Assembly (NCBI RefSeq): GCF_958450345.1 | Contig: NC_088783.1 | Coordinates: forward strand, 55,776,395-55,840,394 | DNA: 64,000 nt | Direction of reading: 5' to 3' | Origin: Calliphora vicina | Taxonomy: Eukaryota > Arthropoda > Insecta > Diptera > Calliphoridae | Part shown: positions 42,075 to 54,439 of the stretch, one piece after another | Position numbering within the stretch: the first letter of the stretch is position 1 | Layout: each line of letters begins with the position of its first letter | Program-made: the position numbers and the translations under genes | The notes under the pieces: model-generated | Seen by the model: the letters and a program-made list of their open reading frames with translations, nothing else | Database searches by the model: none | What the model was told of the DNA's origin: nothing

Positions 42075-45000
42075 AAGACTACCGTATTAAAGACTCTCGT
42101 GTTATACTAAAGACTCTCGTCTTATACTAAAGACTCTCGTCTTATACTAAAGACTCTCGTCTTATACTAAAGACTCTTGTCTTATACTAAAGACTCTCGT
42201 CTTATACTAAAGACTCTCGTCTTATACTAAAGACTCTCGTCTTATACTAAAGACTCTCGTCTTATACTAAAGACTCTCGTCTTATACTAAAGACTCTCGT
42301 CTTATACTAAAGACTCTCGTCTTATACTAAAGACTCTCGTCTTATACTAAAGACTGCCGTCTTATACTAAAGACTGCCGTCTTATACTAAAGACTGCCGT
42401 CTTATACTAAAGGCTCTCGTCTTATACTAAAGACTCTCGTCTTATACAAAAGACTCTCGTCTTATACAAAAGACTCTCGTCTTATACAAAAGACTCTCGT
42501 CTTATACTAAAGATTCCCGTCTTATATTAAATAAACCCGTCTTATATTAAATAAACTCGTTTTAAACTAAAGACTCTCGTCTTGTACTAAAGACTCTTGT
42601 CTTATACTAAAGACTCTCGTCTTATACTAAAGACTCTCGTCTTATACTAAAGACACTCGCCTTATACTAAAGACACTCGTCTTATACTAAAGACTCTCGT
42701 ATTATACTAAAGACTCTTGTCTTATACTAAAGACTCTTGTCTTATACTAAAGACTCTTGTCTTATACTAAAGACTCTTGTCTTATACTAAAGACTCTTGT
42801 CTTATACTAAAGACTCTCGTCTTATACTAAAGCCTCTCGTCTTATACTAAAGACTGCCGTCTTATACTAAAGACTGCCGTCTTATACTAAAGGCTCTCGT
42901 CTTATACTAAAGACTCTCGTCTTATACTAAAGACTCTCGTCTTATACTAAAGACTCTCGTCTTGTACTAAAGACTCTCGTCTAATAGTAAAGACTCTCGT
43001 CTAATACTAAAGACTCTCGTCTTATACAAAAGACTCTCGTCTTATACAAAAGACTCTCGTCTTATACTAAAGATTCCCATCTTATATTAAATAAACCCGT
43101 CTTATATTAAATAAACTCGTTTTAAACTAAAGACTCTCGTCTTGTACTAAAGACTCTTGTCTTATACTAAAGACTCTCGTCTTATACTAAAGACTCTCGT
43201 CTTATACTAAAGACACTCGCCTTATACTAAAGACACTCGTCTTATACTAAAGACTCTCGTATTATACTAAAGACTCTTGTCTTATACTAAAGACTCTTGT
43301 CTTATACTAAAGACTCTTGTCTTATACTAAAGACTCTCGTCTTATACTAAAGACTCTCGTCTTATACTAAAGACTCTCGTCTTATACTAAAGACTCTCGT
43401 CTTATACTAAAGACTCTCGTCTTATACTAAAGACTCTCGTCTTATACTAAAGACTGCCGTCTTATACTAAAGACTGCCGTCTTATACTAAAGGCTCTCGT
43501 CTTATACTAAAGACTCTCGTCTTATACAAAAGACTCTCGTCTTATACAAAAGACTCTCGTAATATACAAAAGACTCTCGTCTTATACTAAAGATTCCCGT
43601 CTTATATTAAATAAACCCGTCTTATATTAAATAAACTCGTTTTAAACTAAAGACTCTCGTCTTGTACTAAAGGCTCTTGTCTTATACTAAAGAATCTCGT
43701 CTTATACTAAAGATTCTCGTCTTATACTAAAGACACTCGCCTTATACTAAAGACACTCGTCTTATACTAAAGACTCTCGTATTATACTAAAGACTCTTGT
43801 CTTATACTAAAGACTCTTGTCTTATACTAAAGACTCTTGTCTTATACTAAAGACTCTTGTCTTATACTAAAGACTCTTGTCTTATACTAAAGACTCTTGT
43901 CTTATACTAAAGACTCTTGTCTTATACTAAAGACTCTTGTCTTATACTAAAGACTCTTGTCTTATACTAAAGACTCTTGTCTTATACTAAAGACTCTTGT
44001 CTTATACTAAAGACTCTTGTCTTATACTAAAGACTCTTGTCTTATACTAAAGACTCTTGTCTTATACTAAAGACTCTTGTCTTATACTAAAGACTCTTGT
44101 CTTATACTAAAGGCTCTCGTCTTATACTAAAGACTCTCGTCTTATACAAAAGCCTCTCGTCTTATACTAAAGACTGCCGTCTTATACTAAAGACTGCCGT
44201 CTTATACTAAAGGCTCTCGTCTTATACTAAAGACTCTCGTCTTATACTAAAGACTCTCGTCTTATACTAAAGACTCTCGTCTTGTACTAAAGACTCTCGT
44301 CTAATAGTAAAGACTCTCGTCTAATACTAAAGACTCTCGTCTTATACAAAAGACTCTCGTCTTATACAAAAGACTCTCGTCTTATACTAAAGATTCCCAT
44401 CTTATATTAAATAAACCCGTCTTATATTAAATAAACTCGTTTTAAACTAAAGACTCTCGTCTTATACTAAAGACTCTTGTCTTATACTAAAGACTCTCGT
44501 CTTATACTAAAGACTCTCGTCTTATACTAAAGACTCTCGTCTTATACTAAAGACTCTCGTCTTATACTAAAGACTCTCGTCTTATACTAAAGACTCTCGT
44601 CTTATACTAAAGACTCTCGTCTTATACTAAAGACTCTCGTCTTATGCTAAAGACTCTCGTCTTATACTAAAGACTCTCGTCTTATACTAAAGACTCTCGT
44701 CTTATACTAAAGACTCTCGTCTTATACTAAAGACTCTCGTCTTATACTAAAGACTCTCGTCTTGTACTAAAGACTCTCGTCTAATAGTAAAGACTCTCGT
44801 CTAATACTAAAGACTCTCGTCTTATACTAAAGACTCTTGTCTTATACTAAAGACTCTCGACTTATACTAAAGACTCTCGACTTATACTAAAGACTCTCTT
44901 CTTATACCAAAGACTCTCGTCTTATACTAAAGACTCTCGTCTTATACTAAAGACTCTCGTCTTATACTAAAGACTCTCGTCTTATACTAAAGACTCTCGT

Positions 45001-45335
45001 CTTATACTAAAGACTCTCGTCTTATACTAAAGACTCTCGTCTTATACTAAAGACTCTCGTCTTATACTAAAGACTCTCGTCTTATACTAAAGACTCTCGT
45101 CTTATACTAAAGACTCTCGTCTTATACTAAAGACTCTCGTCTTATACTAAAGACTCTCGTCTTATACTAAAGACTCTCGTCTTATACTAAAGACTCTCGT
45201 CTTATACTAAAGACTCTCGTCTTATACTAAAGACTCTCGTCTTATACTAAAGGCTCTCGTCTTATATTAATTACACTCGTTTTAAACTAAAGACTTTCGT
45301 CTTATCCTAAAGACTATCGTTTTATAATAATGACT
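42075..45335. repeat. 20-bp satellite array, type 1 (about 160 monomers)
   Basis: Monomer CTTATACTAAAGACTCTCGT. Variants differ at a few positions, for example CTCTTGT, CTGCCGT, TACAAAAG, and a diverged pair with ATAAACCCGT and ATAAACTCGT. The diverged block recurs at 42,531, 43,091, 43,611 and 44,411, so there is higher-order structure. Nearly all spacing stays in 20-bp register. Each monomer has the dyad AAGAC-TCTC-GTCTT across its junction. The first monomer at the left edge has the ACCGT ending of the type 2 array. Confidence 0.97.
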
Positions 45336-46865
45336 AAATGCTAAATAATTGTTGTTTTTTTGTGTAGCGTGCCTGCAAAAAAGCTCCAAAAAGTCTACTC
45401 ACATTTTTGTTTTGCGATCATAAATAAATCAAAATGTCATAAACGTGTGAAATGTTCAACTAAATTGCCTTAAAGTTTGGAAATGAAATCTGTGAATTCG
45501 GTTTTTTGTCAGTTGCTGATTTACTTGACTTGAAGTTAATTTTTGCTCACTTCGTACAAAGATTATTAAAAAGAAAATTGTATATTTCAAAAACAACAGC
45601 AAAATGATATGGAGGAGTAGACAGACAAACAGGGAGATAAAAAAAACACACAGACAGTTTGCTGTCTGTTTAGAGATGATGTATATTTAATAAAACCACG
45701 TCTTCTTTGTTTGCCAGTGTCTCGCAAATGAAATCAAATAAAGAAAAACAAAGTTTATTTTGTTATTGTACAGGTGTTGTTTTTGTTATTGCTATTTAAA
45801 AAACAAACATTTTCATAACATGTCAAATGTCATGTGTAGTAAGGCGAAAAAATTTCTTAGGGGGAAAATGAAAAATGTGTATTTTATTGCAAAATAAAAA
45901 TAATAATTTTTTAATAAAATTTTAGCAAATTCTTTTTAATAAAAGAAAAATTCTCCAACTTATATACTTGGTTTGCTTGCTTAAACCTACATACATTAAA
46001 ATATTAAAAATTCTTTCTTATCTTTTGTAAGACAAGCTAAAGGAGCTCTTTGGCATATTTCTGCTGTTTGAGCTAAACTTTATCCTTATGATAATAACCA
46101 ACAACCCTGCTTTCTATGTTCCTTTACTTTTGTCGTTATTTATTTGTTGTTTTAGTGACATCAAGAATTTGTTTAAATATTTTTTTTATGATTTTCAGCT
46201 CAATTACCTTTTGATGTTGGTATTATTTTTTTAAATATTTTTTTTCGTCTGTTTATTTCTTTGTGCCCGTCCGTATGTTTATTGTGTGGTTAGAAAATTG
46301 TTTTAAATTGAATTGTTTGCTTTTTTTATTATTTTTATGGCTGTTTTTAAAATCAGTTTTTAAATTTTTATTTTAAATCATCATCACATTAAATAAAGTT
46401 TTAATGTTTGTTTTTAAAAAGTATTTAGTTGTTGAATGTTTGTCTGTGCAGTCATTTAAAATTAATTCGATTATTTTATTTACTTTGATTTCCGCGTTTA
46501 TATTTTTTTGCGCTTCTTTCTATAATTTTATTAGGAGTTTTAAAAACGCGTTGAAACATAATTTAAAGTATGTTTAAAATGTTGTTTAATGGCTTTTGAA
46601 ATTGTAAATGTTGGTATGTACAGATGTATGTATGAGCAATATTTATTAGTGTGAAGTGCTATTAATATTACTTATACGTATCTATAACCCTATATGTTTG
46701 CTAACTGAAGTTTTAAGTTTATTTAGATGGTTTATTACGTAGAATTTGTTTTTAGGGTAAACAAAAATTCATTCCAATAAAAAACTATATATTTACGATA
46801 AATTTTATTTTGTTATAATTCGTCAGCAATACATATTTGAGGAGGTCCAGATTTTGAAAGAGTCC
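45336..46865. other. Unique AT-rich spacer between satellite arrays
   Basis: No gene or dispersed repeat recognised. Sequence such as 45,640-45,780 and 46,020-46,140 is less AT-rich and looks single copy. Confidence 0.5.
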
Positions 46866-47125
46866 TGTACTAAGGTACAAAAGACTACGGTCTTATAGAA
46901 AATACTACCGTCTCATAGAAAAGACTACCGTCTTATAGAAAAGACTACCGTCTTATAGAAAAGACTACCGTCTTATAGAAAAGACTACCGTCTTATAGAA
47001 AAGACTACCGTCTTATAGAAAAGGCTACCGTCTTATAGAAAAGACTACCGTCTTATAGAAAAGACTACCGTCTTATAGAAAAGACTACCGTCTTATAGAA
47101 AAGACTACCTTCTTATAGAAAAGAC
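46866..47125. repeat. 20-bp satellite array, type 2, left segment (about 13 monomers)
   Basis: Monomer CTTATAGAAAAGACTACCGT, identical to type 1 at 16 of 20 positions. The dyad AAGAC-TACC-GTCTT is kept. It passes into the 36-bp array through the shared TATAGAAAA. Confidence 0.96.
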
Positions 47126-49621
47126 CAAAAAGTCAATGGTTTTCTAAACAAAATTCTTGACCAAAAAGCCAATAATTTTCTATAGAAAAGTCAATGATTT
47201 TCTATAGAAAATTCTTGACTCAAAAAGTCAATGATTTTCTATAGAAAATTCTTGACACAAAAAGTCAATGGTTTTCTATAGAAAATTCTTGACACAAAAA
47301 GTCAATGATTTTCTATAGAAAATTCTTGACCAAAAAGTCAATGATTTTCTATAGAAAATTCTTGACCAAAAAGTCAATGGTTTTCTATAGAAAATTCTTG
47401 ACCAAAAAGTCAATGATTTTCTATAGAAAATTCTTGACCAAAAAGTCAATGATTTTCTATAGAAAATACTTGACCAAAAAGTCAATGATTTTCTATAGAA
47501 TATTCTTGACCAAAAAGTCAATGATTTTCTATAGAAAATTCTTGACCAAAAAGTCAATGATTTTCTATAGAAAATTCTTGACCAAAAAGTCAATGATTTT
47601 CTATAGAAAATTCTTGACCAAAAAGTCAATGATTTTCTATAGAAAATTCTTGACCAAAAAGTCAATGATTTTCTATAGAAAATTCTTGACCAAAAAGTCA
47701 ATGATTTTCTATAGAAAATTCTTGACCAAAAAGTCAATGATTTTCTATAGAAAATTCTTGACCAAAAAGTCAATGATTTTCTATAGAAAATTCTTGACCA
47801 AAAAGTCAATGATTTTCTATAGAAAATTCTTGACCAAAAAGTCAATGATTTTCTACAGAAAATTCTTGACCAAACAGTCAATGATTTTCTATAGAAAATT
47901 CTTGACCAAAAAGTCAATGATTTTCCATAGAAAATTCTTGACCAAAAAGTCAATGATTTTCTACAGAAAATTCTTGACCAAACAGTCAATGATTTTCTAT
48001 AGAAAATTCTTGACCAAAAAGTCAATGATTTTCTATAGAAAATTCTTGACCAAAAAGTCAATGATTTTCTATAGAAAATTCTTGACCAAAAAGTCAATGA
48101 TTTTCTATAGAAAATTCTTGACCAAAAAGTCAATGATTTTCTATAGCAAATTCTTGACCAAAAAGTCAATGATTTTCTATAGAAAATTCTTGACCAAAAA
48201 GTCAATGATTTTCTATAGAAAATTCTTGACCAAAAAGTCAATGATTTTCTATAGAAAATTCTTGACCAAAAAGTCAATGATTTTCTATAGAAAATTCTTG
48301 ACCAAAAAGTCAATGATTTTCTATAGAAAATTCTTGACCAAAAAGTCAATGATTTTCTATAGAAAATTCTTGACCAAAAAGTCAATGATTTTCTATAGAA
48401 AATTCTTGACCAAAAAGTCAATGATTTTCTATAGAAAATTCTTGACCAAAAAGTCAATGATTTTCTATAGAAAATTCTTGACCAAAAAGTCAATGATTTT
48501 CTATAGAAAATTCTTGACCAAAAAGTCAATGATTTTCTATAGAAAATTCTTGACCAAAAAGTCAATGATTTTCTATAGAAAATTCTTGACCAAAAAGTCA
48601 ATGATTTTCTATAGAAAATTCTTGACCAAAAAGTCAATGATTTTCTATAGAAAATTCTTGACCAAAAAGTCAATGATTTTCTATAGAAAATTCTTGACCA
48701 AAAAGTCAATGATTTTCTATAGAAAATTCTTGACCAAAAAGTCAATGATTTTCTATAGAAAATTCTTGACCAAAAAGTCAATGATTTTCTATAGAAAATT
48801 CTTGACCAAAAAGTAAATGATTTTCTATAGAAAATTTTTGACCAAAAAGTCAATGATTTTCTATAGAAAATTTTTGACCAAAAAGTCAATGATTTTCTAT
48901 AGAAAATTTTTGACCAAAAAGTCAATGATTTTCTATAGAAAATTTTTGACCAAAAAGTCAATGATTTTCTAAGAAAATTTTTGACCAAAAAGTCAATGAT
49001 TTTCTATAGAAAATTTTTGACCAAAAAGTCAATGATTTTCTATAGAAAATTTTTGACCAAAAAGTCAATGATTTTCTATAGAAAATTTTTGACCAAAAAG
49101 TCAATGATTTTCTATAGAAAATTTTTGACCAAAAAGTCAATGATTTTCTATAGAAAATTTTTGACCAAAAAGTCAATGATTTTCTATAGAAAATTTTTGA
49201 CCAAAAAGTCAATGATTTTCTATAGAAAATTTTTGACCAAAAAGTCAATGATTTTCTATAGAAAATTTTTGACCAAAAAGTCAATGATTTTCTATAGAAA
49301 ATTTTTGACCAAAAAGTCAATGATTTTCTATAGAAAATTTTTGACCAAAAAGTCAATGATTTTCTATAGAAAATTTTTGACCAAAAAGTCAATGATTTTC
49401 TATAGAAAATTTTTGACCAAAAAGTCAATGATTTTCTATAGAAAATTTTTGACCAAAAAGTCAATGATTTTCTATAGAAAATTTTTGACCAAAAAGTCAA
49501 TGATTTTCTATAGAAAATTTTTGACCAAAAAGTCAATGATTTTCTATAGAAAATTTTTGACCAAAAAGTCAATGATTTTCTATAGAAAATTTTTGACCAA
49601 AAAGTCAATGATTTTCTATAG
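47126..49621. repeat. 36-bp satellite array (about 69 monomers)
   Basis: Monomer in two parts: ATGATTTTCTATAGAAAA and TTCTTGACCAAAAAGTCA (36 bp). It contains the 16-bp palindrome ATTTTCTATAGAAAAT and the dyad TTGAC-CAAAAA-GTCAA. Up to about 48,830 the second part begins TTCTTGACC; from there to 49,621 it begins TTTTTGACC. One monomer near 48,970 lacks two bases (TCTAAGAAAA). Because 36 is a multiple of three, several frames stay open for hundreds of codons on both strands. These are 12-residue echoes such as MIFYRKFLTKKS and KSLTFWSRIFYR and are not taken as genes. Confidence 0.97.
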
Positions 49622-49828
49622 AAAAGACTACCGTCTTATAGAAAAGACAACCGTCTTATAGAAAAGACTACCGTCTTATACAAAGAATACCGTCTTATAG
49701 AAATGACTACCGTCTTATAGAAATGACTACCGTCTTATAGAAAAGACTACCGTCATATAGAAAAGACTGCCGTCTTATAGAAAAGATTACCGTCTTATAG
49801 AAAAGACTACCGTCTTATAGAAAATAAA
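49622..49828. repeat. 20-bp satellite array, type 2, right segment (about 10 monomers)
   Basis: Same monomer as at 46,866-47,125 with slightly more variation (for example AGACAACCGT, AATGACTACC, CTTATACAAAGAATACC). It starts directly after the last 36-bp monomer at TCTATAGAAAAGACTACC. Confidence 0.95.
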
Positions 49829-51126
49829 TTCTAACCACCTAAAGGTTCATTGTCCAATTTAGCAACACAAAATAATAAACCTTAAGTGGTCAGAATTCGA
49901 AAATTTCGTACAAAATATAGCCACGGTATTGATCTGGCTTCGTCAACTCTGACAAAATTAATAGAAAGGTTAAAGTAGATTTGATTAAATCACGATTTGA
50001 AATTGTCAAAAAATAAATGGATTTAGAAAGTGTCGCTTTTAAGGCATATTTTAGGCTGGAGGTATCATTGGACTGTACTTTTTTGCAAATGAGGCTGATC
50101 AAGTAATGACTTTTACTAATGCTCTAGAAGCGTATGAGTAATATAAATTACTCTTAACAGAATTAAGGTACGTATGAAGAATATGTAACGGAAAGCATAT
50201 TCCTCATACTCACCTTAATTCTTTCAAGCAAAACAAAGAGATTTAAAATAAAATTCCAAACCAAAAGAAACAAGTCTAAATAAATAAAGTAAAAATAAAA
50301 TAAAGTAAAGTAAAAAGATAAACAAAAAATTAAAAATAATGTCCATATGTTGCTGCTGTTTAAAATAGTAGAAACCACAGTTATCTTTCCTTTTTGCTGG
50401 TCATTGATGATGTTATTGTTGCTGTTATTATTGTTATTATTGCAATTGTTGTTGGTGTTGTCGTTGTTGTTGTTGTCATTGTTTAACCAACAAGTGTCCT
50501 TGCGTGTAGCCAGAGATATGCAAATTCGACAAAATAATATTATTGCAGACGATTAAATCTGAATTTAAAACGCCTCTACATCCATATAATCAAACACACA
50601 TACATATATATTGAAATACGAGGGTTGACTAAAAAGTTTTTATTTAAAAATAGCAGAAAATACTTAACACATGTTTCTCTTATATCCTTCCTAACTTTGC
50701 AACGCGATTTTCTAAAACTCTCACAATACTCATTTGTTTCAACATCTCGCTGTTGTTTTGGTTTTGAGGAAAAATTTTAATTTTATCTGTTAAATTTTTT
50801 AATAAACTTTTCAGATTGCTATTAAAGCATATTGATGCAACTATATTTTGGACATTTATGCACATACATATATTGTTCTGTGTTGCTCTCTATTTCTCCC
50901 TACAAGAGTATATTTTATTTGCAACCACATGCAAAACAAGTCCGAACAACAACTATACACATCCGTTAAACTGTCTGCCTATCCGTACCTATAGATACAC
51001 ATCCACCACCACCACAACCCACTCAAACAAAAACACTTGCAGTAGTTGTAAATAAACAACACTGGACAGTTGGCAGCACAACAAAGACATAAACATATAA
51101 ACTAGGACATATGGATACAAGGGTGG
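49829..51126. other. Unique spacer with an ATT/GTT-rich microsatellite
   Basis: No gene. 50,395-50,480 is an imperfect TTG/TTA triplet tract (for example TTGTTATTATTGCAATTGTT). 50,160-50,215 contains an inverted pair AATTAAGGT / ACCTTAATT with CGTATGA/TCATAC neighbours. The rest looks single copy. Confidence 0.55.
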
Positions 51127-52697
51127 TCAATGATTTTCCATAGAAAATTCTTGACCAAAAAGTCAATGATTTTCTATAGAAAATAATTTGACCAAAAAGT
51201 CAATGATTTTCCATAGAAAATAATTTGACCAAAAAGTCAATGATTTTCCGTAGAAAATAATTTGACCAAAAAGTCAATAATTTTCTATAGAAAATAATTT
51301 GACCAAAAAGTCAATAATTTTCTATAGAAAATAATTTGACCAAAAAGTCAATGATTTTCTATAGAAAATAATTTGACCAAAAAGTCAATGATTTTCTATA
51401 GAAAATAATTTGACCAAAAAGTCAATGATTTTCTATAGAAAATAATTTGACCAAAAAGTCAATGATTTTCCGTAGAAAATAATTTGACCAAAAAGTCAAT
51501 AATTTTCTATAGAAAATAATTTGACCAAAAAGTCAATAATTTTCTATAGAAAATAATTTGACCAAAAAGTCAATGATTTTCTATAGAAAATAATTTGACC
51601 AAAAAGTCAATGATTTTCTATAGAAAATAATTTGACCAAAAAGTCAATGATTTTCTATAGAAAATAATTTGACCAAAAAGTCAATGATTTTCTATAGAAA
51701 ATAATTTGACCAAAAAGTCAATGATTTTCTATAGAAAATAATTTGACCAAAAAGTCAATGATTTTCTATAGAAAATAATTTGACCAAAAAGTCAATGATT
51801 TTCTATAGAAAATAATTTGACCAAAAAGTCAATGATTTTCTATAGAAAATAATTTGACCAAAAAGTCAATGATTTTCTATAGAAAATAATTTGACCAAAA
51901 AGTCAATGATTTTCTATAGAAAATAATTTGACCAAAAAGTCAATGATTTTCTATAGAAAATAATTTGACCAAAAAGTCAATGATTTTCTATAGAAAATAA
52001 TTTGACCAAAAAGTCAATGATTTTCTATAGAAAATAATTTGACCAAAAAGTCAATGATTTTCTATAGAAAATAATTTGACCAAAAAGTCAATGATTTTCT
52101 ATAGAAAATAATTTGACCAAAAAGTCAATGATTTTCTATAGAAAATAATTTGACCAAAAAGTCAATGATTTTCTATAGAAAATAATTTGACCAAAAAGTC
52201 AATGATTTTCTATAGAAAATAATTTGACCAAAAAGTCAATGATTTTCTATAGAAAATAATTTGACCAAAAAGTCAATGATTTTCTATAGAAAATAATTTG
52301 ACCAAAAAGTCAATGATTTTCTATAGAAAATAATTTGACCAAAAAGTCAATGATTTTCTATAGAAAATAATTTGACCAAAAAGTCAATGATTTTCTATAG
52401 AAAATAATTTGACCAAAAAGTCAATGATTTTCTATAGAAAATAATTTGACCAAAAAGTCAATGATTTTCTATAGAAAATAATTTGACCAAAAAGTCAATG
52501 ATTTTCTATAGAAAATAATTTGACCAAAAAGTCAATGATTTTCTATAGAAAATAATTTGACCAAAAAGTCAATGATTTTCTATAGAAAATAATTTGACCA
52601 AAATGTCAATGATTTTCTATAGAAAATAATTTGACCAAAATGTCAATGATTTTCTATAGAAAATAATTTGACCAAAATGTCAATGATTTTCTATAGA
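51127..52697. repeat. 37-bp satellite array (about 42 monomers)
   Basis: Monomer in two parts: ATGATTTTCTATAGAAAA and TAATTTGACCAAAAAGTCA (37 bp). It differs from the 36-bp monomer only in the TAATTTGACC segment, which has one more base than TTCTTGACC. The first monomer at 51,127-51,165 is still of the TTCTTGACC type, so this array probably grew from the 36-bp family. A block with AATAATTTTC and CCGTAGAAAA variants repeats twice near 51,240-51,540. The last three monomers share AAAATGTCA. The 37-bp period closes all long frames. Confidence 0.97.
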
Positions 52698-52699
52698 AA

Positions 52700-53135
52700 T
52701 GGATTCCAAGCCAAAAGAACTGTAGAGGACAAGAACGAATCAAGTGGTATTGCAACATGTGTCCTGGCGTTTTTTGGCCAACGCTAACTTTTGACGAATC
52801 AGTTGCATTTGGTAAAGATTGCCTGTGATGGTGTGATTAGATTTCAGTGGCTAATAATGGATAGGATCCCTTAGTTCGCACCAAATACAGACAATTACCT
52901 TGGCGCCATGGATAATTGACTTTGATGTCGTTTCGACTGGTTGGCCGGGCTGCACGAACGATTTCCTAAGCCTCAGGTTATAGCAATGGATCCATTTGTT
53001 ATTGCAAGTAATGATTCGGTGCAAAAATCAGTTTATTTTATAGTGTTCAAACATAATTTCAGACACGCTGTTTGCAAAAATTTTGAAATTGCTGATTGAG
53101 TAGCTCCAAATGATTTTGCAAGCTCTAGTTGAATT
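52700..53135 (-). pseudogene. mariner transposase pseudogene
   Basis: Read on the minus strand across frames, the landmarks are, in order, ELAKSFGATQSAISKFLQT (second helix-turn-helix), HRIITCNNKWIHCYN (the motif of the first catalytic Asp, here changed to Asn-Asn), PGQPVETTSKSIIHGAKVIV, a weak CIWCELRDPIHY and TITGNLYQMQLIRQKLALAK. This order matches mariner transposases. The DNA from HDNARPH to the C-terminus is missing: it is cut off where the 37-bp satellite begins at 52,697. Stops and frameshifts plus the lost Asp make it inactive. It differs from the copy at 17.4-18.3 kb, which has a different deletion pattern. Confidence 0.78.
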
Positions 53136-54080
53136 TCACATTAATAGTCATGGGTTCTTGAATTTTAGAGCGAAAATCGAAAAGTTGAAAATTAGGGGCC
53201 ACCCAAATGGACGTACTGGACACAAACTTATTTATGCACATATACTGAGACAATTGAATGTTTATACACTCATGCTTTAAAACATGACTACAAACTTTCA
53301 TACCAACGCTCGAACTTATTTGTGCCATTGTTTGTGTAGAGTGCAGATGTAAAGCTTATGTTGCAGTCAGTTATAATAACATGTACCGGCCCTCAGTTAT
53401 TACAGTTTGTGTGGGAGTTTACATATGTCCATTTTTGGGTGGTTGGGTTTAAATGTAGCTACATATAAAAAGAGAAAACATAATATTGAAATATTCTGTC
53501 GACAATAATTGCAATTCATTTACAGAATTTTTCAACTTATCGAGATTTCAATATACCGGCAACAGTAGCAGATTATCAGGGTACAGATGAGACAATGTGA
53601 CCAACTAATTGTATTGTTTAGGGACTAAGCATATGGAGATAAGAGGTATTTGAATTCAAGATGACAAAGACAAGGGATGCTAATGACTTCCACTCTATTG
53701 AGGTTGACACATCCCTGACTAGTGCTTATGCTTATGAAAACTGTATGGAAATTATCGAGGTTCTTTAAAGAAACCAACCCTGCATAGTTGATATATGCCC
53801 CAATTCTGTTAGACGAATTGGGACGAATTTTCTTCTTTTCACATTTGAGTTATTAGTTTTGAATTCTATAAAACAATAATGGTTGTTGTCTAGGATTATG
53901 GCACTTAATAACGTAAAATATTTGATTCAGTAAAATATTGTGGACGATTTTAAATATCAATTTCAACAGACGAAAACAATTTTGTAGTCTTCTAGAATAG
54001 TTTGAGTAGTTTTTCTTTTGTTGGTTTTGTTTCAAAAACGGACATTCTTCAAGTTGAAAGAAAACAATTGCGCCATAAAA
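53136..54080. other. Unique non-coding DNA
   Basis: The first 200 bp may continue the mariner copy upstream of its helix-turn-helix part (a minus-strand open stretch of 67 codons), but no landmark is clear. The rest holds no recognised gene or repeat. Confidence 0.45.
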
Positions 54081-54084
54081 CCAA

Positions 54085-54432
54085 TCTATCTATCTATTCA
54101 TCTATTTATCTATTCATCTATTTTTCTATTTATCTACTTATCTATTTATATATTCATCTAGTTTTCTATTTTTCTAATTATCTATTCATCTATTTATCTA
54201 TTCATCTATTTATCTGTGCATCTATTTTTATATTTATCTATTATTCTATTTATCTATTTTTCTATTTATCTAATTATTTATTTATCTATTTATATATTCA
54301 TCTATTTTTCTATTATTCTATTTATCTACTTATCTATTTTTCTATTGATCTATTTATCTATTAATCTATTTATCTATTTAGCTATTTATCTACTTATCTA
54401 TTTATCTACTTATCTATTTATCTATCTATCAT
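54085..54432. repeat. TCTA-type microsatellite
   Basis: About 350 bp of imperfect TCTA/TTTA/TTCA tetranucleotides in the pattern CTATCTATTTATCTATTCAT. Open frames of leucine, isoleucine and tyrosine runs across it are artefacts. Confidence 0.95.
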
Positions 54433-54439
54433 CAGTCGG

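Noticed and set aside
42075..45335. Possible CRISPR array (short repeats at regular spacing)
   Set aside because: Units are directly adjacent 20-mers with no unique spacers, and the window is eukaryotic. It is a tandem satellite.
47276..49661. Four long open frames (216-570 codons) on both strands
   Set aside because: They lie entirely in the 36-bp satellite. Its length, a multiple of three without stops in some frames, explains them. No start context, splice signal or non-repeat sequence supports a gene.
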